Part shown: positions 25,001 through 30,549 of the stretch, in pieces | How positions within the stretch are numbered: position 1 is the stretch's first letter | How the letters are laid out: every line of letters starts with the position of its first letter | Assembly: GCA_041906465.1 (NCBI GenBank) | Contig: JAYRJE010000015.1 | Location: forward strand, 117,713-181,712 | DNA from: Didemnitutus sp041906465 | GTDB lineage: Bacteria; Verrucomicrobiota; Verrucomicrobiia; Opitutales; Opitutaceae | Direction: 5' to 3' | DNA length: 64,000 nucleotides | The notes under the pieces: model-generated | The model's input: the letters and a program-made list of their open reading frames with translations, nothing else | Databases searched by the model: none | Told to the model about the DNA's origin: nothing | Made by a program: the position numbers and the translations under genes

Positions 25001-28000
25001 ACCGCCGTGCCCGCCGGCTTGACCAGCGCCTACGCGATTTCGGTCTATGGGTCCCGCACGCTCGTGCTGCGCGATGCCAGCGCGGATGCGGCCCCGACGA
25101 TCACCGGTTCGCCTCAGTCGGTCGACGTCACGGAAGGTGCCTCCGCCAGCTTCACGGTGACGGCCAGCGGCGTCGGCTCTCTGCGCTATCAGTGGCGCCG
25201 CAACGGCGTCGCGATCACCGGAGCGACCGCCTCGACGCTGACGCTCAACCCGGCGACGCCGGAGTGGGCGGGAACCTACGATGTCGTGGTGAGCAATCAC
25301 GTCGGTGCCGCTTCCAGCGCGGCGGCGACGCTGACGGTGCGTGCGCTGCCGCGCGTCGCGCCCGTGGGATCGCGGCGGATCATCGCGGGCGTCGGGGCTT
25401 CGGCCCAGCTGACGGTCAGCGCGAGCGGCACGGGTGCGCTTGGCTACCAGTGGCGGCGCAATGGCGTCGCGATCGCGGGCGCCACGGGCGCCACGCTGGC
25501 GTTGCCGGCCCTCACGCGGGCGGACGCCGGCTGGTATGTCTGCGCGGTGACGGATGCCAACGGCACCCGTCTCGCGGCACCGCAGTGGATTTTTGTCGTG
25601 CCGAGCCGCACGCAAGTCGTCGGCTGGGGCGCCAACAGCTCGCGGCAGGCGGACGCGCCCGCCACGGTGAACGACGCCATCGCGCTGGCCGCGGGCGAAA
25701 CCGGCTCGCTCGCCGTGCGCCGCGACGGCTCGGTGCTCACCTGGGGCAGCACCGGCGCTCTGCCGCCGGCGACTGCGACGCTCGCCGGCGTGGTCGGAGC
25801 CTCCATCGGCAACGCCCAATCGCTGACGCTGCACGACGACGGCACGGTCCGGGTCTGGGGCAGTTATTCGACGCCCACGTTCCCGAGTGGTGAACCGTTT
25901 GTCGCGGTCGCCTCCAGTGGCGGATTGAACGTGGCCCTGCGGGCGGATGGCACCGCGGTGTCCTGGAACTACTACTCGACCGCGCTCTCGATCCCGAGTG
26001 AGGCCGTCGGTCTGGCCGCGGTTGCCGCGGGCGAATCCTTCGTCGTCGGCTTGAAGGGCGATGGCACGGTCGTGCAATGGGGCTCGCCGCCGCAGGCCGC
26101 GCCCGCCGGGCTGGCCGGGGTGCGGGCCATCGCCACCGGTTCGGCGCATGCGCTCGCTTTGCGCAGCGATGGCACCGTCGTGGCGTGGGGCTCCAACAGC
26201 AACGGAGCGTGTGACGTGCCGGCCGATTTGAGCGGCGTGGTCGCGATCTCCGCCACGCGCTCGACGTCGTTTGCCGTCAAAGCCGACGGCACCGTGGTGG
26301 CCTGGGGCGGCAACGCCAACCAGGAGCGGGCGCTGCCGGCCGAGCTCCGGGCGGTGCAGGCCATGGCCAGCGCCAGCAATGCCAGCCATGCCCTCGTGCT
26401 GCGCGATCTGGCCGACGACACGGCGCCGGTGGTGACGCCGCTGCCGGCCACCTTCATCACCGCGGCCGGCGAGGCCGTTTCGTTGATCGCGACGGCGTCC
26501 GGCGCCGGCCCGTTCGCCTATCAGTGGAAAAGGAACGGCGTCGCCCTCCCCGGCGCGACGGCGAACACGCTGCTGCTCGATCCGATCACGGATGCGCTGG
26601 CGGGCGACTACACGGTCACGGTCACCAATCACGTCGGTGCCACGCAGAGCTCCGCAGCCACCGTGATCGTGGAAACAGGCCCCCGCTTCACGAGTCGCCC
26701 GAGTGCCCGGATCATTGGTCCGACCGGAGCGTCGCTGACGTTGAGCGGCGCCGCGAGCGGGCCGTTCGCTCCGATCACCTATCAATGGAACAAAGACAAC
26801 CGTCCGATTCCCGGCGCGACTTCCGGCACGCTGACGATCGATAACTTCACCAACGCCCAGGCGGGTGCTTACACGCTGGTGGCCACCGACGCGCACGGTC
26901 ACCGCGCCTTGGCCACCACTTTCGTGCTGCCGGACTACGGGACGACGCAGCTGCGCTCCTTCGACACCGCGCCGCCCATGGATCTGGGGCCGGTGGTGGA
27001 TTTCGCGACCACCAGCTACGGGAGTGTGGCCGTGCGCCGCGACGGATCGCTGGCGGCGTGGGGCAGCAGCGTCAGCACACCGCCGGGCGGCATCACCGAC
27101 GCCGTGCGCGTCGCTCAGGCGGGCAGTGTCGCTCTCGCCCTCCGCGCGGACGGCAGCGTGATCGCCTGGGGCTCGAATGGCGACGTCGTCAGCGTGTCCG
27201 CGCGCGCGGTGAACGTCGTGGCGATTGCCACCAGTTCCACGCACGCACTCGCCTTGCGGGCCGACGGCACCGTCGTCGCCTGGGGCCAGAACAACCTGGG
27301 CCAATGCAACGTGCCGGCCGGACTCACGGACGTCGTCGCGGTCGCGGCCACCGTCAACGCCTCGGGCGCGGTGAAGGCCGACGGCTCGGTCGTGCTCTGG
27401 GGCGGAAGCTCCGAGATCGTGAAGGTCCCGCCGGCCAGCTTGAGTGGCGTCACGCGTCTGGTTTTCGGCGACAACCATGCGCTTGCGTTGCGGACCGACG
27501 GCACGGTGGTGGCGTGGGGCCAGACCGGTAGCCAGCTCTCCGTCCCGGCGGGGCTGGCCGGGGTGACGGACATTGCGGCGGGATATTACTCCTCCTACGC
27601 CATCGACGGCGCGGGCGACCTGCGCGGGTGGGGCAACACGGTCTCGCTGAGCGACGTCACCGGGCCGGCGCTCCGCATCGCCGCGGGCAGCTATGGCTTC
27701 GCCGTGCTGCGCGACTCCAGCCGCGACACCGCCCCCACGATCACCACGCAACCGGCCGACATGAATCCGGGCTCGAATTACTCGGCGACCTTCTCCGTGG
27801 CAGTGAGCGGCTCGGGACCGTTTTCCTATCAATGGCGCCGCGAGGGGACGCCGATTGCGGGCGCCACCTACGCGTGGCTGAATCTCTACAGCCCGTTCGA
27901 CGCTCAAGTCGGTCGCTACGACGTCGTCGTCACGAACCACGTGGGCAGCGTCACCAGCACGACCGCGCGCCTCTCGGTTGGCGCGGTGACGACGGGGCCG

Positions 28001-30448
28001 GTGATCGAGGCGCCGGCGGCGGGGCTCCGCCAGTTCGCCACGCCCGGTCAGAACTTCGCCCTGACGCTCGCGGTCAGTGGCAACGGGCCGCTCAGCTACC
28101 AATGGTTGCGCGCCAACCGGCCGCTCGCCGGCGCCACCAGCGCGACGCTGACGCTGCCGAGCTTCACGGCGGCCGATGCCGGACCGTATACGCTGGTCGT
28201 CACCGACGCGACCAACGTCACCGCGCGGCGCACGATCTTTGTGCTGCCGCGATTCCCCGCCACGCGGATCGTCGGCTGGGGACGCAACGATCTCGGCCAG
28301 GCCTCCGCTCCGGCCACCGTGCTCGATGCCGTGGCGCTCGCCGCCGGCGAGCGCCACTCGCTGGCGTTGCGCGGCGACGGTTCGGTCACCGGCTGGGGCA
28401 GCAATCTGCAGGGACAAACCACCCTGCCCACCGGGCTTGCCTCCGCCGTCGCCCTCGCGGCCGGACCGATGCACAGTTTTGCGCTCAATGCCGATGGCAC
28501 GGTGGTGGGCTGGGGCGCCGCGGCGGTCGGCGTCGTGACCGGCGGCTCGGGCTATCGCAACCTCATCGCCCTCTCGGCCGGTGCGAACCTGGCGGCCGGA
28601 TTGCGCGACGATGGCTCGGTGGTGGGCTGGGGTTCCTCCTACGGCTATTCCACCGTGCCGACGCTCACCGATGCGATCGCCGTGGCGGCGGGTTCGGACC
28701 ACGCGGTGGCGTTGCGCCTCAACGGCACGGTCGTCGCCTGGGGCGACAACACCCAGGGCCAGACCAACGTGCCGGCCGGACTCGGCGGCGTGACCGCGAT
28801 CGCGGCCGGTTATCGCCACACGCTCGCGCTCAAGGCTGATGGCACCGTGGTGGCGTGGGGGCAGAACCACCTCGGCCAAGCGACCCCGCCGGCACTCAGC
28901 AACATCGTGGCCGTTTGCGCGGGAGGCGATTGGAGTGCCGCCCGGAACGCCACCGGCCAGTGGACGGTGTGGGGCGACACCGCCCAGGCGACCGTGGGCG
29001 CCGCGAGCAACCTCGGGCCGCTGCTGTCCACCTCCAGCAGCGCCTATCACACGCTGGCTCTGGTGGACACCACCGCGTTGCACCTGCCCCTCATCACCGA
29101 GCACCCGCAGGGTGAAATCGCGTCGGCCGGCGCCACGATTCGTTTGCGCGTGGTTGCCACGGGCAACGGCACGCTGCGCTACCAATGGTATCGTGACGCG
29201 GTGGCGCTGAGTGACGACGCCCGCCTCACCGGCTGCCAGACGGCCGCGCTCGAACTCACCGGCTTCTCGCCCGCCGACGTGGGCAACTACTCCGTCGTCG
29301 TGAGCGACGCCGAAGGCGCGGTGCGCAGCGTGCGGGCTCCGCTCAGCTTCGCGCTCGGTGCGCAGACGATCAACTTCCCGGCGCTGGCCGATCGGACCTA
29401 CGGCCCGGCCGTGATCACGTTGGCCGCCAGTGCGAGCTCCGGCCTGCCGGTGAGTTTCGCCGTGGTGTCGGGCCCCGCAATCGTCGAGGGCGATCAACTC
29501 ACGCTCACCGGCAGCGGGACGGTGGTGATCCGCGCCGCCCAAGGCGGTGATGCGAGCTATGCGCTCGCGAGTCCGGTGGAGCGATCGTTCGCGGTGGCGC
29601 GCGCCGCCGCCACGGTGATGTTGTCGAACCTCGTGCGCGCTTACAGCGGCGCCGCGCAGGCGATCGTGGCCACGACGGATCCGCAAAACCTGTCGTTGCG
29701 AATCCGCTATGACGGCCGCGTCGAGGCCCCCAGCGCCGCCGGCATCTATTCGGTTTTCGTCAGCGTCGACGACCCGCGCTATGTCGGTTCGGCGGCGGGC
29801 ACGCTCGAGATCACCGGCAGCGCGCAAACCATCACCTTCGCTCCGATCGGGCCCCGCGCCCTGTCGGCGGGCGACGTCTCGCTCGTGGCGAGCGCCTCCT
29901 CCGGTTTGTCCGTCACCTTCAGTCTCGTGAGCGGCCCGGCGCGTCTCGCGGGCAATCAGGTGGTGCTCACCGGTCCGGGCACCGTGACCGTGCGCGCGTC
30001 CCAGGCGGGCAACGCGAACTACTTCGCCGCGCCCGAGGTGGAGCGTGTGTTTGTCGTCGTGACCGGCTTTGCCGGCTGGCAGGCGATCCATTTCAGCAGC
30101 GAAGAACTCGCGCTGCCGGCCCTCGCCGGTCCCAATGCCGATCCGGACGCGGATGGCCTCGGCAACTTGATGGAATACGCGCTCGGCTCCGATCCGCGCG
30201 CCAGTTCGTCGGCGCCGGCGCCGGCGGTTGGCGCGACGGCCACCGATTGGACGTTCACCTACACGCGCCCCAGCGACCGTCTCGATCTGGGCTACACGGT
30301 CGAATGCTCGCCGAATCTCACCGCATGGAGCAGCACGGGTGTGACGCACACGCTCGTGTCGAGCAGCGATGGGTTCGAAACCTGGCGGGCCACCGCTCCG
30401 CTCCGCTCGTCGCCGACCTGCTTCTTCCGGTTGGTGGTGACACACTGA
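10085..30448 (+). CDS. 6,787-residue secreted protein: metzincin-like protease, 13 RCC1/BLIP-II-like propellers, Ig-like domains, shared C-terminal module
   Basis: An N-terminal hydrophobic segment (KPFRIVALLIAVLALAFAW) is a signal peptide or anchor. Residues 150-390 resemble a zinc metalloprotease: HELGHNLALSH at 312-322 supplies three His ligands and the catalytic Glu313, and PIMG at 343-346 looks like a Met-turn (Met345). Residues 400-515 resemble a pre-peptidase C-terminal-type beta domain, followed by a putative-Ig (He_PIG-like) domain and an Ig-like domain. From residue 686 to about 6330 there are 13 modules, each with seven short blades of about 38 residues (VVAWG..., VPAGL, DVVAIAAG, HSLALRADG) and, between modules, two Ig-like domains. 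The C-terminus has two QTI.F beta domains around an MBG-like segment and then the shared module (DPDADG, EYALGSDP, CFFRLVVTH). The gene is intact at this size, so it is presumably exported. Function is unknown; the protease call rests on motif and order only. Confidence 0.9.
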   Translation: MKPFRIVALLIAVLALAFAWRAVSRRCVATPGPSSASAVVSPAAAPVAVASTIPPAPAASAAAAGVPALFGARGAVTLDEVPAGRFREQLRQLTPTARAQAFAALEHLRIPYNDVGSLVADADGQLYYEYAREPAVVEAPLAAMPVASATSVAITAPPVRHSRPGASRVLYLDFNGHDVANTAWNVANPTAGRPAVETYACRPYDTDGNATTFNEAEQAQIVEIWQRVAEDYSAFDVDVTTEEPAVFTAQTLRALITRTVDAAGVANPSSATASGAAYINIYGQSYSATYQPAFVYYDVLSSPASIAEVVAHELGHNLALSHDGTSTAQYYGGHGTGELSWGPIMGAPFSRRVTQWSKGDYYEANNPQDDLALIAARLTLRMDVASNSLATATPAPNTGNDVSVTDVIRAADESHYHRVVTAAGRIGFTASPTSYGNSDLRLELLDSGGNALALDDPAGARIGGVFTANPVPAGIYYLKVTASGTGTPLANPPSGYTSYGSIGQYTLTGSVVAGPPVIVSGSTTSVGVGHEFLYQIVAAGDANAFGAAGLPPGVSVDPATGLLSGRPTATGVYSITLSATNTVGTGTAPLTLTVSAAAPAVIATSSSYTVLAPGGSTTLSATGFSVNGAISYQWFRNGRAIAGATNSSCVAAAGPNGGYDAYWLEATNTIGTTRGAPFFVRAAPAHTRVQAWNATSSGTPPTIPAGLGRVVDVAAGGSLALAARADGRVAAWGALSEVASLGANVVAVVAGNSYAAALRADGTVAVVGTGSTDSLVLTVPAGLRDVVAIAAGSFHLLALKTDGTVVTWGIDNYGLLTVPANLANVVAVAAGGYRSVALQADGTVVSWGYNATTMPPALAGVIALATSDSRSVVLKSGGTTVAWGNSASAAPRLLPEGSRLIAGVDRFYAVLPDGTLFAWAAGLSAGPMPANLAGVVTVSGGSSTVLAIVDGAGDAAPSVTASPVSVLRAVGDSCTFTVTANGPGELAYQWRKGGVPLPAATAASLVLPAVQLADAGVYDVVVSNHVGATASAAATLSVEPPPSVTSAPAALLSVEAGAPLTLSVAATSAHGPLSYQWKKGTTAIPGATSSTYTIPAFSAADAGVYVLEITDAHGLRTRHLSFVRPTVARTQVVVWGQPGNGPAATLPLLSDAVQFHGNYGTGIVVRADGSAKVWGYMAGKIDPLLAERRDIVDAATGSGPLYTLHADGRVRTWGSNGFVGTEPARDVVALSGDNGTVAALLADGTVRIVSSSSSVSVPAGLTDVVAIAAGSSHVLALRREGTVVAFGGNYSGQCDVPAGLTGVTAIAAATDHSVALKADGQVVAWGRNSSYTPATVPADLGPVTAIAAGTSYTLARGADGSLRLWGNPGAAFTTVPQPSDGIRTIGDAYGNPFFIRAASTDSAPAIAAPPVAIVTGSGVPQRFTVRASGAGPFRYQWRKNGVAIAGATQSFLDLIDPQPADAASYDVVVSNHIGSVTSAAAALTLVTPPTITTPPPRRFLAVAGQAVRLTVTASSAYGGPLSYQWKKNNRPIAGATATVFELPAFARTDAGAYTVEVTDTRGAVSRATTFVVPDFDRTQLRPWNVGTVAVPELAEVQSLWPNLLALGRAGELIAWDYYSTQPSASLPRDRSPYVAVAASYSEDGFALAADGTVSGWGNSAASVARNVPANLRGVIALSRTANDGLALCSDGRVYRWGYQRGLSAFAADTGPVSALVAGDGFLLLLRADGTVLTLPIDDSVNVPAVPANVSGVVAIAAGNAHCLALKSDGTVVAWGSNSSRQCDVPAGLSGVVAIGGNYDRSYALTADGTLRMWGGGSASVAVAPAEYGRIVDFVGYSSGAWILRDANADAAPLISVQPVGGLRAAGSWHTFRVTATGSGTLSYQWRRDGVAIAGATQSAFTLNAVQLTDAGRYDVVVTNYAGRAISAPATLDVASPPVLNAVAGSRRVVDPGTAVTLTFTVESVAGPVTLQWKKNNRPLPGATTATLSLSSFAADDAGAYTLEATDRRGIVSRSTIFALPAAATVVRTWGANTAGQTTLPAVDLTRALAVAANGDASYALCADGTVAAWGQMSAYDNPRVRVPSGLANVVAIAAGANSALALRADGSVTAWSATATLSVPPAVRGIIAVAAHAALNAALGADGSIVYWTNNSAEATVLPPAASPYVAIAVGEAHVLALRADGTVAAWATGSSASAAATVPAALTNGVALAAGGRQSLALRADGSVVTWGDNAGAQALGAGDGLAIAAGSSIAGAVLADRSVAVWPASSAVAKAVPADLVNVQQIALGSAHGVALVTAAGAAPAITRGPLSVTRAAGDVVVFDVVATGAGLRYQWRKEGTPIAGATASSLVLSPLTEADAATYDVIVVNATGAAVSPTATLTIAAGPQVTSAPPARVAVVPGTRVTLEAAATSAHGPITYRWKKDNRPLPDATAPALALGEFTPAQAGAYTLEITDARGVTTRVTSFVLPVRTRTQLRLFGDAGYVSLNNPLPAGLGDNVVSAALNDSRIVVLRTDGTVAQWEPANSAQVVTVPGLTNVVAVAVNGGSNFALRADGTVWGWGYSFASPTPVAGLSDIIGLVPTGGPMLALRANGTLVEWGSNGNFKAYAPTTVTGAFAATGARLGDVVACSASGDSAYTALAVRLDGSVVGWTANAGSSSVVPGAAAVRDAVRVANAGYTGLAVRADGLIQSWGEQAANLNQAFAGGVTTEAKISTNLALALRADGSVAAWQGGSNVTAGVPAGPFGAFGIAVGFNRALVLRETTGDTVPTVLVPPAGQMLALGSNATFTVTAGGPAPYAYQWRKDGVPISGATQATLVVPAVTLVDVGGYDVVISNHVGSVTSAVARLRVGSAEIFATQPAARQIVAAGTPVTLAFTLRDPQPGDAARWQFNNRPIPGATGLTYAIPAVTAETAGAYTLIVTRTDNTVVRRTTFVQRRPGATRLAAWGKDDYAQARPPVTIGDALAIAAGEMHGLALREDGTVVAWGYNGSGQCTVPANLRDVVAIAAGSSHSLALRADGTVVQWGSGTTVPANVQDVVAISAGGSRSAALKSDGTVVVWGGYGFTDVVPPTDLTAIAVGVDHVVGLKQDGAVVAWALASIYSGQTTVPAGLGRALAIDASSAQSGALGADGRLYVWGSGGGAVALGATTFTAFDCGPNFGVARRSGGGVLVWGDNTYNQRTVPATLGDPLALATGSGFVLALCNAEGDSAPTITEQPADITTSAGNRVQLRVVATGPGTLAYQWRLAGNPIAGATQPTLTLSEIGSAQAGSYDVVVSNHVGVTTSRTATVSLVMPPEFSTRPAARIVATLDQPLSLEGNATSAFGPIAYRWKKNNRPIPGANTATLALPNFTVEDAGAYTLEATDTRGLVARSTSFVLPDYGRTELVHFGSPSSVSVLPAEIADAISVVTNGAYAAALRRDGTVAVWGSGSVVTGKPAGLSNVVALAAGSDSILALRADGTVVGWGSSYYNLFNPPAAVRDVIALAHGGNVALAVRSDGTVVGWGSNYSSSATLLPVPTWPDDIASVATNGSAALAVTANGALVGWGERGYGQTRPPNEVGAVVAAAVGYYHSLVLQDDGALVAWGSSSSGMVSVPAGRFRKIATSDYRAAAVRRDGTLAVWGNNYGYGENTPPANTGNFIDVALSGSNTLALRRAIGDALPVIVTSPRATVAARGGEVSLSVVATSARTLSYQWRRNGVELAGANAATLTLKDLTDAAAGDYDVVVRNAAGAVTSAVATLTLETAPVLTTAPDARQLVALGASRTLAFTCASEHPPLAYRWKKNNRVLAGQTTATLTLANFTAADAGAYTLEVTDALGLLTRATTFVLPDYGRTQIRVWGYDSEILRQAPLTLTDALSFSLTSRNVAALRADGTIAIWGASYSIASPPAGLNDAVAFAMRDADALALRKNGTVVAWGNYGGAPAGLRDVIAIAVGDNARLALRSDGTVVSWSRYSSSESTPPEGLRDVSAIAAGSNGYLALKVDGTIVAWGNASAALPAGLTGVVAIDAYGSVFSALKSDGTLVRWGGAAFASNLPPLRAVSLGDSAYAIGQALDGSLVGVGMPGNNYGQTQIPANLGSVPAFAAGPYHVVALRDANADVAPLLTTEPGSVVLNPGVRHSFSVTASGAGPLSYQWFKNGVAIAGATSAVLTLPDVGASDVGDYTVRITNHVGARVSAPASLRLLAAPQFTVRPARRIAAVVGAPVSLQATVVGAAPESGALRYQWKKDNRAIAGATGPQFNLPAFALADAGAYTLEVTDALGAVARHTTFVLPTGLVTQVRTWGNTSFNAPVTLNDAWKVFAAGSNGGLALRSNGQVAYWGTDTTPFPVGLGHVADLAVGSNGAAIALRDDQTLVSPAAPPPASATEVVAVAAGTSHFLALRADGRVVGWAINNSDSYGAATVPAGLQDVVAIAAYGSTSAALTAAGNVVVWGYRSAAAVPQNFNGATDLALGNSHALARRPDGTVVGWALDYSYSGEATPPSDLGAVSRVFAGAAVSFAVKPDGSVRAWGSTSYALVPVPTDLANVIHLSVGSSSALAVRLAAADAAPQIVASPQSQNLSVGASLVLSVAVSGTGPFSYQWRRDGNVLSGATAGAFSIASLTPGDAGSYDVVVTNHRGSATSAAARITLASPPTIVTPVIRRTGVTRGQAVTLSVSATTDDGPLRYRWKKNNRLIGGATGATYSIPSATLGDSGAYTVEVFDAAGRVRRSTGFVAVAPAASQLIAFGYSNPRNADTTFRQLTGPLLAAVDGSAHSLALKADGTVAAWGYDSYGVTAVPAGLADVVAIAASGDYSLVLKSDGKVVYWGYPYGGPKDVPAGLDEVIAISAAPGYALALRADGTVAMWGTTSTTLTVPAGLADVVSIFAAPEYALATKADGSVVVWGSPGSTQASAASSQSGLRRTLGSSSAALGLKLDGTVVGWGSNSYSQLSIPGDLNQVADLAMGNYHAVALKSDGSLVAWGYNYNGGETAVPAGLTSAYAISVYGSRTLVLRDASADAAPTITGSPQSVDVTEGASASFTVTASGVGSLRYQWRRNGVAITGATASTLTLNPATPEWAGTYDVVVSNHVGAASSAAATLTVRALPRVAPVGSRRIIAGVGASAQLTVSASGTGALGYQWRRNGVAIAGATGATLALPALTRADAGWYVCAVTDANGTRLAAPQWIFVVPSRTQVVGWGANSSRQADAPATVNDAIALAAGETGSLAVRRDGSVLTWGSTGALPPATATLAGVVGASIGNAQSLTLHDDGTVRVWGSYSTPTFPSGEPFVAVASSGGLNVALRADGTAVSWNYYSTALSIPSEAVGLAAVAAGESFVVGLKGDGTVVQWGSPPQAAPAGLAGVRAIATGSAHALALRSDGTVVAWGSNSNGACDVPADLSGVVAISATRSTSFAVKADGTVVAWGGNANQERALPAELRAVQAMASASNASHALVLRDLADDTAPVVTPLPATFITAAGEAVSLIATASGAGPFAYQWKRNGVALPGATANTLLLDPITDALAGDYTVTVTNHVGATQSSAATVIVETGPRFTSRPSARIIGPTGASLTLSGAASGPFAPITYQWNKDNRPIPGATSGTLTIDNFTNAQAGAYTLVATDAHGHRALATTFVLPDYGTTQLRSFDTAPPMDLGPVVDFATTSYGSVAVRRDGSLAAWGSSVSTPPGGITDAVRVAQAGSVALALRADGSVIAWGSNGDVVSVSARAVNVVAIATSSTHALALRADGTVVAWGQNNLGQCNVPAGLTDVVAVAATVNASGAVKADGSVVLWGGSSEIVKVPPASLSGVTRLVFGDNHALALRTDGTVVAWGQTGSQLSVPAGLAGVTDIAAGYYSSYAIDGAGDLRGWGNTVSLSDVTGPALRIAAGSYGFAVLRDSSRDTAPTITTQPADMNPGSNYSATFSVAVSGSGPFSYQWRREGTPIAGATYAWLNLYSPFDAQVGRYDVVVTNHVGSVTSTTARLSVGAVTTGPVIEAPAAGLRQFATPGQNFALTLAVSGNGPLSYQWLRANRPLAGATSATLTLPSFTAADAGPYTLVVTDATNVTARRTIFVLPRFPATRIVGWGRNDLGQASAPATVLDAVALAAGERHSLALRGDGSVTGWGSNLQGQTTLPTGLASAVALAAGPMHSFALNADGTVVGWGAAAVGVVTGGSGYRNLIALSAGANLAAGLRDDGSVVGWGSSYGYSTVPTLTDAIAVAAGSDHAVALRLNGTVVAWGDNTQGQTNVPAGLGGVTAIAAGYRHTLALKADGTVVAWGQNHLGQATPPALSNIVAVCAGGDWSAARNATGQWTVWGDTAQATVGAASNLGPLLSTSSSAYHTLALVDTTALHLPLITEHPQGEIASAGATIRLRVVATGNGTLRYQWYRDAVALSDDARLTGCQTAALELTGFSPADVGNYSVVVSDAEGAVRSVRAPLSFALGAQTINFPALADRTYGPAVITLAASASSGLPVSFAVVSGPAIVEGDQLTLTGSGTVVIRAAQGGDASYALASPVERSFAVARAAATVMLSNLVRAYSGAAQAIVATTDPQNLSLRIRYDGRVEAPSAAGIYSVFVSVDDPRYVGSAAGTLEITGSAQTITFAPIGPRALSAGDVSLVASASSGLSVTFSLVSGPARLAGNQVVLTGPGTVTVRASQAGNANYFAAPEVERVFVVVTGFAGWQAIHFSSEELALPALAGPNADPDADGLGNLMEYALGSDPRASSSAPAPAVGATATDWTFTYTRPSDRLDLGYTVECSPNLTAWSSTGVTHTLVSSSDGFETWRATAPLRSSPTCFFRLVVTH
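12140..29075 (+). repeat. Array of 13 propeller modules, period about 1.34 kb
   Basis: Propeller starts fall near 12140, 13467, 14808, 16156, 17498, 18906, 20235, 21587, 22920, 24253, 25606, 26941 and 28261, so spacing is 1.32-1.41 kb. Each unit is about 447 codons: seven 38-residue RCC1-like blades and, between modules, an Ig pair (YQWRRDGVAIAGAT type, then YQWKKNNRPIPGAT type). A DYGRTQ-like linker commonly marks the Ig-to-propeller junction. The units have diverged at the sequence level but keep length and order. Confidence 0.85.
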
Positions 30449-30549
30449 TGCCATTTTTCTGATGGCGTCCGCTTTCGCCTTGCCTACGCCTTAGCTCGCC
30501 GAAGCGCACGTTGACGTGAGGGCCCGCCGGCTAAGCGAGGATAGGAAGC

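Noticed and set aside
12140..29075. CRISPR or simple satellite explanation for the long array
   Set aside because: Units are 1.3 kb, coding and diverged at DNA level; they are protein modules rather than short direct repeats with spacers.
20027..30454. Two very long minus-strand open frames (1,578 and 1,895 codons)
   Set aside because: They mirror the repetitive plus-strand array, contain no recognisable domain and start or stop without relation to any signal. Their length follows from the scarcity of stops in GC-rich repeats.
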